A stretch of 64,000 nucleotides of DNA from Tetrapyrgos nigripes (taxonomy: Eukaryota; Basidiomycota; Agaricomycetes; Agaricales; Campanellaceae): assembly GCA_013368315.1 (NCBI GenBank), contig JAACJM010000121.1:186001-250000 (forward strand), given 5' to 3'. Of the stretch, positions 42,870 through 54,939 are shown one piece after another (the first letter of the stretch is position 1; each line of letters opens with the position of its first letter). The position numbers and the translations under genes are program-made. The notes under the pieces are model-generated. The model worked only from the letters and a program-made list of their open reading frames with translations, did not search any database and was not told the origin of the DNA.

Positions 42870-43346
42870 ATGTCAACCACTCCCTCTACCATTTCCACTG
42901 CCGCACAGCCAACTAACAGGGGACACTGCACATACGGACGATGCTCAGGACGTCAATGTCGACTCTCGAAACAACACCAAGGACCTCACAATGGATGTAG
43001 ACGGTGCACATGGGGAGGAGAGGATGGACCAGGACGATGTATATTGGGAAGAGGACACAGAGCTACATGTGTAGTTCATCGAACATCCCTACGAGCAGAG
43101 CATAGAGGAAACCTTGGATGGGGAGACAGCAGCATATGGGGTGCACACATCATCCTACAAAACAACGACAATGACAGATGGAGTGCACCAGGCTGGGGTT
43201 CTGAAACCAACGTCACAGGATGGGGCGAACTCGGCGACTTCACTGACTATTGGCCAGAAGCACGGGAGCTGGACAAGCAACTACGCGAACAATGGGCGAA
43301 ACACTGGACGAACAGCTTAACGAGCTCTGGTGAAAGCTCGTCTTAA
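42870..43346 (+). CDS. Chromovirus accessory ORF3, copy 2
   Basis: An intact 158-codon frame, colinear with 39659-40174. The cluster C-x9-C-x5-H-x3-H-x2-C-x2-C-x10-C-x5-H-x3-C is preserved at every position, as are T-S-L-R-A-E-H-R-G-N-L-G-W-G-D and the end S-S-G-E-S-S-S. Differences are mostly in linkers, and the Trp-rich part is shorter. That both copies stay open in an otherwise decayed neighbourhood suggests this protein was under selection during spread of the family. Confidence 0.75.
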   Translation: MSTTPSTISTAAQPTNRGHCTYGRCSGRQCRLSKQHQGPHNGCRRCTWGGEDGPGRCILGRGHRATCVVHRTSLRAEHRGNLGWGDSSIWGAHIILQNNDNDRWSAPGWGSETNVTGWGELGDFTDYWPEARELDKQLREQWAKHWTNSLTSSGESSS

Positions 43347-43357
43347 AGAGGGGGTAA

Positions 43358-43863
43358 TGTCATGAATCGCTCCCTGTCTATTCATTTCCTTTCGATTCCT
43401 TCTCCTTTACTACCTATTTCCCACTCTATTTACTTTTAACCCCATAAACATCAACCATTTCCCATCATCGTTTATAGTTACCATCTCCCTAGATCTATGA
43501 CTCACACACTTATCTCCTCCGCTTTCTATCTCCACGGACATTCCCACTGTCAATCATTCTTTATGATCCAGTACCTTCATCTATCCATATTCAACTTATT
43601 ATTCTCTTGCCCTTGACGTTTCCACATGATACCGTCTATTATTACTTACTCTTTCCCATCTGTTCATATTTTACTTATATACCTGTGATCTTTGTAACCT
43701 ATTCCTTAGTTCGTTCACTTCGTCTCCGCTCCGTACTATTACTACGCAGTGTAGAGCCTAGTCTGCTTACTACTCTCTCTCTCTCTCTCCATCTATCTTT
43801 TGTAACTGGTCTTCTCGTATTGTGTGACTTGGGTGGTTATTGAGTGTATCGACAACTTTGACA
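43358..43863 (+). repeat. Third chromovirus-type LTR (3' LTR of copy 2)
   Basis: TGTCATGAATCG to CAACTTTGACA, preceded by the AAAGAGGGGGTAA polypurine tract. Followed by TCAAC. Confidence 0.9.
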
Positions 43864-43867
43864 TCAA

Positions 43868-46280
43868 CTGTAACAGATTGAGGACAGTGACCAGGCCTTT
43901 GTCAAGTTTAAGCACCACAAAGATCATTGTGACTATCCCAAGACTACTATTCCTGATGAAATCCAAGAGCTCATTGTAAAGAACTACAAGATGAGTACTT
44001 CTGCTGTATGTGGCTTTCTAAACATTCATCAACATATACTAATACTCTTCTCTGCATAATTAGCTGTGGAGTGAGATCCTCTGCAAATTTCCGAATCCTG
44101 CTGTTTGCTGCCACAATGTCTACATCATTATGAATGGGAAGAAGAGTCAGCAATGGAAGCAAGATCCAGATGAGCTGAAGTCCACAAAGACTCTTCTGGA
44201 TGAATGTAAAGAGAAGTCAAATGGATCAGAATCTCTCTATACAGTCCAATGCCATCAGTCGATGGTTACACTGGACTTGCATTCTCTTTGCCTGATGTCC
44301 TCTTTAAGTGGGGTGGGCAGATCAGAGAAATTTCATTAGATTCAGCCTGTAAGTATCCAGTATTAACACTTTGTTATATACCAGGGAATACAAATGGTTC
44401 TCAATATGAGCTTTATGCTCTTATTGGGGAGCTCTACAGATCTGGTTGTCCTCTGGGGTACCTTCTGCTGCAGTCTCCAACTGAAGGTGAACCTGGGGTA
44501 AAAGAGCAGTATATCCATTCCTTTCTTGTGCACTTCAAAAGGAATCATGAGCTGAAGCCCATTTTCACCTTGTCAGACAAAGATCTCTCTGAGATGCCTT
44601 TTTCAAAGCCTTTTCTGAGGCTAAGCACCAACTCTGCTTCAGGCAGTTAAGTCACATCTAAGTATTTTGAGGTGGCAGCCCAAGTACTATGATGTGACTG
44701 AGGCCAGAAACAAGTTTGGTGATGAGATAGACAAGAACTTTGTACCTATTGGACAGGTTTCCAAGGCAGAACAGGTGGTAATGCACTCACAGCAAGCTTC
44801 AATTCATCTATTATCTCATCTCTACACATCAGGACTTTCCAGTTTCTCAGACAATGATTCCTCATGTTACCATTCGTATTGGTGGTGTTCTTCAGAACAC
44901 TGCTCCTCCAAAACCTTGTCTCATGATTCAGTTGAAGCCTTTGTCTGTGTATCTGAATCATCAGAAGACCAAAACCTCAATAATGAAGAGGGGTTTCTGG
45001 ATGATCCATCATTCAATAAACTGCTCAAGAACAATGAAACAGATGACAATCTTGGACTGGACTGGATGTTTGATGATGAAAAGCCAACCAAAGATCCCAA
45101 CTATGTTTTTTATCCTGCACCTCATCATAAGCAGCTTCTTCATCTTTTCACCTGACATTTCTGCCAGCATCTGATATTCCCAGAGTGCCTTCAGATGGAG
45201 TCTTGGACTTCAAAGCAGATCCAACATAATGCTGTTCTGGAGATGTACAAGTTCCGTTATATATGTAGTCTCAGAGAGGTGTAGGGCTATATGTGGACTT
45301 CTTGGTATTGTCCCAAGATGTGGACACTCTGGGCCCATTCTTCAGACCCTCACCATCTTTCCCACCTGTGAACCACTATAAATGTGGAGAATTACTGGAA
45401 ACAGGACTTGATCAACTCATCTGGATTCTTATCTATGATGTCACTTTGTCCTATATGCATCATATTTCCCAACTTGAGTCTACATTCATGATCGGAAAGT
45501 CCCAGCCTCTGACCAACTACCAATGATACTTCAAGTCTGACTGGGAGAAGCTTTTGTCTCAACCAAGCTCAAAGACTTTGGACTATAACACTAATGTATC
45601 CACTTGGACTTGTAATTGTGGGCAGCAGAAGTATAACCAACACTGCTTGTGCAAGTATTTGGTTCAGGCTGTTGGATTACCATTGTCATCTGACATCAAA
45701 TCACTCCCATCTATCACCATCCAGAGCTTGTTCTTGTGTATGGCTATATGGATGATGGAAGTATCACTGATGGTGATGATCAAGTTTGGCTTGGTGATCC
45801 AAGTCAACTTACCAGTGGACAGTGGCAGGAAATCACTTCTGGAAGTGTTCTTGGTACCAAGCACAGAGCATCCACTATTTCTTGATCATCACCTGGCTTG
45901 GATATAGGGGTCAGCACTGGAATGTCTTACTAATGTGATCATAGCTTAACAAAGATATTGACTATGCAAAAGAGCTTGTAGAGACCTTACAGAATGTGAC
46001 AAATATCATTGACACCCAACATCCACACAAAAATAGACTCTGGCTCAAAAGCCTTCACATGCATCAAATTGGCCAGGAAATCACAAATTTTGTGGAGGAT
46101 GTATGTAAATTTGAAAGTTCCTGAGGAACTAGGGACACTACATGGGCAAGAAACAAAAAAGGAGACAGTAGAAGGGTTGCAAACACCATGGGGTATCAGA
46201 TTGAGGGCTCTTCAAAGTGATAGCCTATACAAATGTGGTCAATTTCATATAATAAGTAGAGAAAAGGTACTTATTTGAAG
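43868..46280 (+). pseudogene. Mutator-like (MULE) transposase with SWIM finger, broken
   Basis: Fragments in changing frames keep family order. F-V-K-F-K-H-H-K-D-H-C-D-Y-P-K comes near 43900; a DDE segment with L-F-K-W-G-G-Q-I-R and Y-E-L-Y-A-L-I-G-E-L near 44310-44440; then T-L-S-D-K-D-L-S-E-M near 44570; then Y-Y-D-V-T-E-A and D-K-N-F-V-P-I-G-Q. Near 45600 is a SWIM-type finger, W-T-C-N-C-G-Q...H-C-L-C-K-Y-L, typical of MULE and FAR1-type transposases. At least five frame changes and one intron-like gap (44008-44065) occur. No terminal inverted repeats were identified. It ends against the truncated copia LTR. Confidence 0.75.
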
Positions 46281-46309
46281 TGTAAATTTCAATATTACTT
46301 GCTATTTAT

Positions 46310-46434
46310 ACTCATATACACTACAGTAGCTAACAGTATAAATACTTAGTAGTTCACTGTCTATACCTCCAGAGCTGCAATAGTATTTGTCACCTTGCTT
46401 GTTTAACAAGTGTCCTCATATTCATTTATTCTCA
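46310..46434 (+). repeat. Truncated 5' LTR of the copia element
   Basis: CTACAGTAGCTAACAGTATA to TTATTCTCA matches the last ~125 bp of the 3' LTR (53435-53769). The first ~210 bp are missing. Confidence 0.8.
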
Positions 46435-49165
46435 TAGGTTATGGGCCCCGCCCTAGCCTAATCATATCTCATCATCTAGCTCTCGACGTTGTATGACTAG
46501 TAGCTCACAACACTACAGCTCAAGGCATGGATCACCAGCACCCAGGGTCAATAACCCTGAACAGATAATCAGATCACAGTCAGGATCTAGAAACCAGTCT
46601 AGGAGAGGCAGTCCCAGACCACAGCAGTATGTCCCACCAGCACCAGATCTCCATTGTGCATATCAGGCACACATATACGATTTCGACAACTACATTGATC
46701 GTTTTTGGGACATAGAACATAGAGAATTTTATTGGTGCAACAAAACAGCTTATCCCTGTCCAAATCACTATAACTCCATCCCATTACCACCAGAAGCAAA
46801 CCCAAATCCTTGGGGACGACACATAAACAGAGGACAAGAACCACTTATCAACAGTCATCGAGAACGCACAGCACCACCGCCACCGAATCCACTCGTATTT
46901 CCACCTCCAGGACAGCCACAGGAAGCTACGCCACAGCCCTCCACATCATCTGAACCACAGCCATCATCTTCATCAGTACCAGAAGCCCCAGTACAGCCAC
47001 CAAAAGGAGACCCAATGCCACCTCCATTGAATCCTCCATCACGTCATTCACCAGATCCAAATCCAGATCCAGAACCACATCCTAATCCACCCAGCTCACC
47101 TTCTCCACCATCCAATCCTGATCCCGATCCATCCAAACCAGACAATACAATTGATTCAGATTCAGACTCAGATGACGACATGTCCAAGGCAACCAAAGCA
47201 TTCGATAAAGTTACGAAACTCAAGAAGGATGGATCTAATTGGAGTACATGGGTAACAAGAGTACAGAGGGCAGCAGGATCTATTGGATACGATAAGTATC
47301 TAACTACAAAACCAACATCAGCAGCAGAAGAACAACAGCAGGATAAAGACCTGTTGAACAGCATTATCAGCACACTACCAGACACTATTTTTAGGTGTTA
47401 CAAGAATAAGCTGACATTGAAGGAGTTGTTGGATGCATTGAAGCAGGATTATGATGCAAAGGACCCCCTCACTGAAGCCAGCTTGGAAAAGTGACTTTTC
47501 TCCCTCACTTGTACCAACCCAGCTAAAGTTGCCTCTACAATCTCATCGCTATCATGGACGAACTAGCTGAACATGGAGTTTCTATCCCTGATTCCTAATT
47601 CAAATCAGCTATCATCTCTTCCACTCCTGATATGTATCAAGCCACTGTCAAAGCCCTCATCACTGTCTATAGAGAAGAACCAAGCAAGTTGACACCAGAA
47701 ATGTTGATCGCAGCTATTCATGCAGAAGCTCAGGGCAAGAACTTTGCTTCTAGCTCCAACAAATCACAAGAATCTGCGAACTACTCCAATGACAACTTCT
47801 GAGGCAGAGGGCGTGGTGGATTTAGGGGAAGAGGAGGAAGAGGTAGAGGAAATAGCAGAGGAGGCCGTGGAGGATCATCATTCAGAGGTCAAGGAAATTT
47901 CAGAGGCAGAGGCAGAGGTGGAGCAGGAGGAAATTGGCAAGGCAACAATCAAACAAGGGAAGAACTGAGTTGTTATAATTGCGGAGGACTTGGTCATTTC
48001 TCCAAAAATTGTCCATCTAACGTCGCTAAAGAACACTGAGATGATAGGAATTACAGAGAAGATAGACAACAAAGGAATGGAAAAGGAAGGGATACAGTGA
48101 GTAGTGCTAGAGAAAAGAACAAAGAAGATAGTGACGAAGGAAGTTGGATGGCAATTGAAATTCCAGAGATCAAAGATTCTATTGATCACCCAACTATAAA
48201 TTGCTCTGACATAGCCAAAGAAGCAGCTTTTGTAGCATTGGAACATACTCCACCAATTCTATTTGACTCCAGATGCTCATCTCATATGTCCCCACTCTGA
48301 GATCAATTACAAAACTACCAGACTATTCCCACTCGTTGAATTCAAGCTGCTAACTCTGATACATTCACATCTCAAGGGAAAGGCACCCGACACATTGAGA
48401 CAGTTGATACAAAGGAAAAACCCCACTTCTTACCTCTTCGTGACACTCTCTACTGTCCAGATATGCCCAACACACTAGTATCACTGGGTAAATTGGATGA
48501 CGCAGGATATATCATTCATATTGAAGGATGAATCATGGTTATCTCAAAACAAGTTCCAAAAGTGCATGGGCTTTATCAAATCATTGAGCATGAAAATGCT
48601 TATTCTGTCACCAATTGCACCCTATCCTTATACAAAGCCCATTGCACTACCAGACACCAAAGTTATCAATACATCGAAACCTTATTCACAAACAATGCAG
48701 TTAAAAGATTACGTCTTGATCCAAACAAAATGGAGCAGATTAAATGCATTGTATGCATGCATGCTAAAGGAGCTCATCTCACTATTCCAAAATTATGTCT
48801 CACTCCACGCACTGAGAACTTTGGAGACAGGATGCACATGGACGTTTGGGGACCAGCATCAGTCAGAACCATCAATCATCAGGAGTATTCACTCACGCTT
48901 ATCGATGATGCCACATACTGGCTAGAAACCCCTCTACTGTGCTCTAAAGGCGAATCATTTACCAAATACGTCATCTTCCAAACCACCCTCGAGACTCAAT
49001 TCAACATTATCATCAAAATTCTTCAGTCAGATTGAGGAGGAGAATTTCTAGGAGGAGAATTCACAAAGTATTTGGAAGGAAAAGGAACGGAAAGGAAACT
49101 CATGGTACACGATACACCAGAGCAGAACAGTATTGCAGAAAGAAGTCATCATATGCTTCTCAACA

Positions 49166-49605
49166 CTGTCTGTCACGAATTGCTGTTCTATTCATCTTCC
49201 TATTTATTTCTTAACTCCATGGACTATTATTCACTTCCATCATATTCCCATCATCATTCATCTTCCTTGTCTATGGTTACCATCACTTGATCTAACATGT
49301 ACATCACTTATCTCCTCCGATCCCTATCTCCATGGACATTCTCACCTATTCACTTACTCTCAATTCATTTCCTTTACATATATACCAAGGGGCTTGTAAC
49401 TAGTTCTTTAGTCTGTTCACTTCGTCTCCACTCTGCTCTCAGTACAGTGCAGTGTTGAGCATAGTCAGCTACTCATACGTCTCTCATCTCTACTATTTCT
49501 CTACATCTCTTTTCTCTCTCTCGTCTTTCATATCTTGTCAATCTATCTTGTTCATCGTGTGACTTGGGTGGTTAATTGCTAAGTGACAACATTCTTGACA
49601 CTGTC
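49166..49605 (+). mobile_element. Solo LTR 2, 430 bp, with 5 bp duplication CTGTC
   Basis: The LTR is 49171-49600, TGTCACGAATTGC to ATTCTTGACA. CTGTC stands on both sides (49166-49170, 49601-49605). Removing LTR plus one copy rejoins the copia integrase frame exactly. It is the same family as 31132-31560, in opposite orientation. Confidence 0.92.
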
Positions 49606-50449
49606 AGAGCAATGCTCATTTCATCAGGTTTACCGAAATGGTTATGGGGCATGGCAATGCTCTACGCAACATACATTTGGAATCGTACGCTGCACAAAGC
49701 CCTATGAGAAATGATTTGGATCTATCCCAGACATTTCTGATCTTCATCCATTCAGCTCTATTGTTTATGTCAAACCCACTCCAAAACCCAACAAATTGGA
49801 AGATCAGGCAATTGAAGGATGTTGGTTAGGACTAGAAAAGGAATCCCAGGGTCACTATATCTATTGGCCGAAGAAGAAATCCGTCACCGTTGAACAGAAC
49901 ATCCAGTTCACAAATCAACCAATCCAACTCAGTGAGGAGGAGGATAATGATTTCATCAATTTGGAACAGAAGGTCCCTGAGTCAGATACAGTTGATCCTG
50001 TCATCGAAATTACTGAACCCATCACACCTGAAATCATCATTCCACCCAAAATCATCACAACTAGAAGACCTATCACCAGATCTATGACAAAGAAGACAGG
50101 AGGAGTAGAATCTGCCAAATTGCTTACCACTAGTCTCACTCAGGTTACATCTGAACTTGAAGCTTATGACCCACTTTCAGTTGCGGAAGCGAAACAACAA
50201 CCAGATTGGCCCAAATGGAAGGAAGCTATGGAAGAGGAAATGAGGAGGCATAAGAACGAGGGACATTCATTCCAGTTTATGCACCATCAGACACCAACAT
50301 TCTTACTGGAAAATGGGTTTATAGGACAAAGAAGGACAAACACAGAAAGGTCAAGGAACATGGAAAGGTCAAGGAACATCAAGCACAACTTGTTGTGCAT
50401 GGATACAATCAAATCCCAGAAGTCAACTATTTCCCAGACGAAACATTTG

Positions 50450-52157
50450 CTAATAGGTGGTTTTTGTAATTAAGCGCTAGGAACTGCACCTAAACACAAA
50501 ACTGTATACAAATGTAAATGAGACAAGTGTTCCAAGTAGTCAGAGTACTCAAACTCCCAGTTTACTTGTACTATAAGTACTTTTGATCAGGGTTTTTCAA
50601 TGAAGTTAGCCCTTAGCGCACAACACAATAAACACAAGTTTAACACCAAGGGGATCAACGAGTCCCAAAAATCAAACACTTGTAGGCCACAGTTGCCTTA
50701 AAATCAACACTTAATAGACCAGAAGGTCAACACAAAGATCACAGTTATAACCCCAAAGATGTTCAATTTTAAAACTCTATTATCTCCAACACAATGTTTA
50801 TACTCGTAGTGAGTGCAGTTAAGTTTGTTTAGAAGCTTTAGTCCGTGTTTCACATCCTCTACTATTGCTAGCGAGATCTGATACTCTACAGTATGTGGCT
50901 TGGGTAGCTACTTGTAATATTTGGTCCTTTTATACTACTCGCAGCTACAACTATACAGTTACCTATTTCTTTTCGAGGTCTGCTAAAAGGTATGTAGAGA
51001 AAATATAAAACAAATTGAAAAGTCTGCTAGCAAGTTCTACCTATTTCCTCGTAAGTAAAGACTTGCTTTTTAGGGTATACAGAAACTGTTCAATATTATC
51101 TAAATATTCGTAGGAACTTTCTTCAGTTCCCTTTGTAGGCGGTCTGGTGTTTTTGTGTACTGTCCTGGTTAGCAAGCATTGCATCTATGACTCAGAACGC
51201 TCCACTTATGACCACTAGGTCCTTCATACACGTCCTTACACTAGGGGCATAGGGTTTTCTCGTAGTTTCTTTATTCCATTTGGTTTTCCTTTCCCTTTTC
51301 TCTGATCTTGCTTTATTCGCGTTCTATGTATTGCCAGCAGTCTACTACTGAGTCCTACATACAAGTCCAGCTCTTCTGCAGTCCCATTTGCATACTTATT
51401 CCTTCCTCAATGCTTTCAACGCCTAGCTAGATGATTACTGATGGATTTAACCTTATCTGGAAATAATGTTACCTATTTGGGTTGTATTCCGATCATTCAG
51501 ATGTACTGCAACTTAGCACTTCTGTCCCTCATATCTCTGTGTAGAGATGCCTGTCCACTATCCCCTCTGTACCGATGGATAGCTGAACTCTCTGGGATCC
51601 CGTACATATATACTTTGTCCTACTTTTGTCCACATGTACCTTTTACAGATACTTAAGATTCCCTCGAAGCCATTTTAGTACTACGGGATTTACTGATACA
51701 TAGATCTAGACCTAGCGTGATTGTCTGCATGTCCGATCTTAGCGCTGTCTTCTCCGAGCAACCTTTCGGCCAAGGATTGTGTTGCTTACGCATTCCTATG
51801 CCAGCGAATAGGGGCTACCTCACATTTCACTGTCCCTTTGGATCACACTAGCGGTTCTAGTCGTTATAATAGGATTCAAAAGCCTTTATAGACTATCTTT
51901 ATCATTTGGTGGGTCTGCTATTATAACTCCCAACTCATACATATCTATCATAGTACTTAGAATGAGTTGTTTCTCTATTCATAAGCACTTAATATTATTG
52001 TACCATTGTTTTCTTAGTCCCGCTAGGTATTAACTAGCAGTTCAGGGCTCACCCTAGTCCTCTTATTCCCTTAAAAGAATGTCAAAACTGATATTATGAA
52101 CCAAAATCCAAGTATGTATACTGCGATTTTGTATGGCATATCATCGCATCAGTTGCC
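50450..52157. mobile_element. 1.7 kb insertion of unknown type in the copia RT
   Basis: Copia RT reading stops after E-T-F-A at about 50450 and resumes at about 52158 with V-A-K-M-T-S, so ~1.7 kb was inserted between adjacent codons. The insert is AT-rich, with no frame above 71 codons. I found no convincing inverted ends, LTR ends or target duplication longer than 2 bp. Confidence 0.65.
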
Positions 52158-53434
52158 AAGATGACATCAGGACGCATCATTCTATCCATCGCAGCATATC
52201 GTAACATGGAAGTTCACCAAATAGACGTCAAATCAGCATACCTTTATGGTAAAACTGATCCCAACAAAAACATATTTATGAAACCACCTCCTGGCATCAA
52301 GATGACAGGTGTCAAACCTGGTCAAGTGCTCCGTCTTCAATTAGCTCTCTACAGACTCAAACAAGCTGGACGCTGTTGGTATCTACGATTCTGCGAAATC
52401 ATGAAGGACATAGGACTCACACGCTCTAACTTCAATCATGCCATCTTTTACTGACTTAATCCATTCATCATTCTATTCATTCATGTCGACAACATGACAT
52501 TGGTTACCGATACTATGGCAGATATAGAGAAGTTGAAGAAAAAGACTAAAGAGAAGGTAGAAGTCACAGATGCAGGAGAGTTATATTGGATGTTAGGAAT
52601 TGAGATACACAGGAACAGGCAGGAATGTACACTCCAAATGTCACAACAATCCTACATCAACTCCATCATCACACATTACAGATTCACTAACACCAAACCT
52701 GTCTCTATGCCATTCTATCCACACACTCACTTATTGACATCACAAAGTCCTACTACCATTGAAGAAATTGCCCAGATGTGTGACAAACTATATCAAGAAG
52801 CTTTAGGCACTGTACAATATCTACGTCATGCTACATGCCCAGATCTCACTTATCCAGTTTCATAACTCACCCGGTTTGCTCATAATCCTGGCATCACACA
52901 CTGGAACACTTTACGACACATATTTGCTTATCTTAAATCAAAAAGGATCATTGGTTGACTTATGGAAAGAAACAGACAGACATTATTGGTTATTCAGATG
53001 CAGATGGAATGTCTAATGAGGACCGACACACTATATCTGGTTATGTCTTCATGCTTAACAGTGGAGCTATATCTTGGTCTTCTAAACAACAAGACACAAT
53101 CTCACTCTCCACTACCAAAGCTGAATACATCACTCTATCTCACACTGCCAAGGAAGCCATATGGAAATCTTTGGATCTATCACCGATCCTATTCTTATCC
53201 ACTCGGACAACCAATTGGCTATCGCACTCGCTAAGGACGACCGTTATCATGCTTGCACCAAACACATCAACATCCGCTATCACTTTATTTGCTACATCAT
53301 TGAAGAAGGGAAAATTCGACTTTCATATTGCCCCACTGACAAAATGACTGCTGACATTTTTACCAAGGCTTTACCATCACTTAAAGTCAAACACTTCGCT
53401 TCCTCTATGGGACTTGCAAAGGTTTGAGGAGGAG

Positions 53435-53769
53435 TGTTGGAATTCTATGTTGAACTATACTTACAACGAATACTCACATCTTTCTCTCCACTTCACTAGT
53501 ATACACGATCCATTTGTTTCCACATATGCACCACTTACTTTCTGTTATACTCAGTACTTACATTGTTTCTTACATTGTTAACTCCAAACTGATATCAGAC
53601 ATTACATCGTAGTATCCTCTTTTCTCCACTGTGTTATATTTACGAACTCACGCAGCTACAGTAGCTAACAGTATAAATACTTAGTAGTTCACTGTCTATA
53701 CCTCCAGAACCGCAATAGTATTCATTGCCTCGCTTGTTTAACAAGTGTCCTCATATTCATTTATTCTCA
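53435..53769 (+). repeat. Copia 3' LTR
   Basis: 335 bp from TGTTGGAATTC to TTATTCTCA, preceded by the purine-rich GAGGAGGAG tract. Confidence 0.85.
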
Positions 53770-54939
53770 TAGATTCCTATTTTTTGCTAAGTATATTTAC
53801 TACTGTACAGACTAATTTTACAAAGTAGTTTACTATCATAGAGATACAAGAAAAATCATTTTTGCACAACAGAAGTTTGGTACAGATCTTTTGGTGTTAG
53901 TTGTGAAAGGAGAAAATTCAAGTAGATTTGGGAGAAGAACAAGTGTTCTTGGCAGCAGCAAGACTAGTTCCTTCTCTGAACCCCAAAGTGCAGGCTATGT
54001 CTACCAAATGGCTGGTGCCCCCTCCTACCTCAACTCCAAACACATCATCCACTGAGAAATCAAAGCCAAAAACATCCTGATCATGATCAACCACCTCAGG
54101 CACCCCCTGGTACCTACCTTGTTAGGTGGTATAGCCTCTGTACAAAGTTGGACCTTGAGGTGGGTAAATACCTGGGGGGCTACCTAGAGCTCTGGGAGTC
54201 TCCTATATCTCCAGGGAGACCCCAGGTATTGAGCTGTTGACTCCCAGAGTCACCATATTTGGTGTGTCTGGGAGCTCACACTGGTCCGGTGGGAGTTACC
54301 ACTCCTGTCACACTGTCACTAGGTGTCCGGGGTCTTTCTTTCCTCCAAAACTCGCCATTCCATTTTTCATGCTTGTTTTGTCCATTTCCTTGTGTTTTTA
54401 CTGTATTGTACTGCTACATTAGGTTGTCAGGTGTGTAAAAAGCCTTATAATAGCTACGGAATTAGGCTGAACAACAACACTAAAGAGTTAAATGGTATAG
54501 CACAACTAAGAGATACACTGATGCGAGGCAACTAAGACTTCAGTGTACGTTAAAAAACCAAGATTCTGATTTAAGTATACTTTATGAGATATAGATTAAA
54601 TGAGGAGCTAATAAATAAGAGCTCAATGAGTATGAGATTGGGGAAAATACAAGCGAAAACCAAGTTAGCACAATATTGCACTAAAACAAGATCAGGGGAG
54701 TTTAACGCCACAACCGGGATTTGAATCCTAGGAATGATAGATTAGATTACAGATAGATACATAGATAGATGAGTGAGTGAATGAGTGTATACACCACTAC
54801 CTACTGGTTACAAAGATAACCTGCACTAGACGTGCTGGCCAGTACACTATTTTGGCTTAATAAATCAGCTCATCTTTCTGTACATCAATTTTGTTAAAAG
54901 CAGTCTGTCGAAAAGGAAATTGTGTAGCTATACTCTCTG
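53770..54939. other. No gene; GGGAG/CTCCC-rich palindromic stretch
   Basis: At 54150-54310 words such as CTGGGA(G)...CTCCCAG and GGGAGTCTCC recur in both orientations, resembling the satellite at 54940. The rest is AT-rich without supported genes. Confidence 0.4.

Larger units (their letters stand above)
46493..53427 (+). pseudogene. Ty1/copia gag-pol, multiply stopped and twice interrupted
   Basis: Gag (46493-47494) is Pro-rich, then acidic, then W-S-T-W-V-T-R-V; after it come an RG-rich stretch and the knuckle C-Y-N-C-G-G-L-G-H-F-S-K-N-C near 47970. Integrase follows with H...H...C-x2-C (48650-48760), core M-D-V-W-G-P and G-G-E-F; reading is cut by the solo LTR at 49171. RT starts near 50170, is cut at about 50450, and resumes near 52158 with H-Q-I-D-V-K-S-A-Y-L-Y-G. 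The catalytic motif is H-V-D-N-M (52479), where copia has V-D-D, so it is dead. RNase H ends the polyprotein (D-N-Q-L-A-I-A-L, H-I-N-I-R-Y-H-F). At least eleven in-frame stops are all TGA or TAA explicable as CGA/CAA C-to-T changes. A frame shift lies near 47545. Confidence 0.88.

Noticed and set aside
46009..46278. Separate gene at the end of the MULE
   Set aside because: It is an alternative frame over the decayed MULE tail and shows no domain of its own.
54700..54745. Possible tRNA (B-box-like GGATTTGAATCC)
   Set aside because: The T-arm-like word is there, but no A box, anticodon arm or acceptor pairing could be found on either strand.
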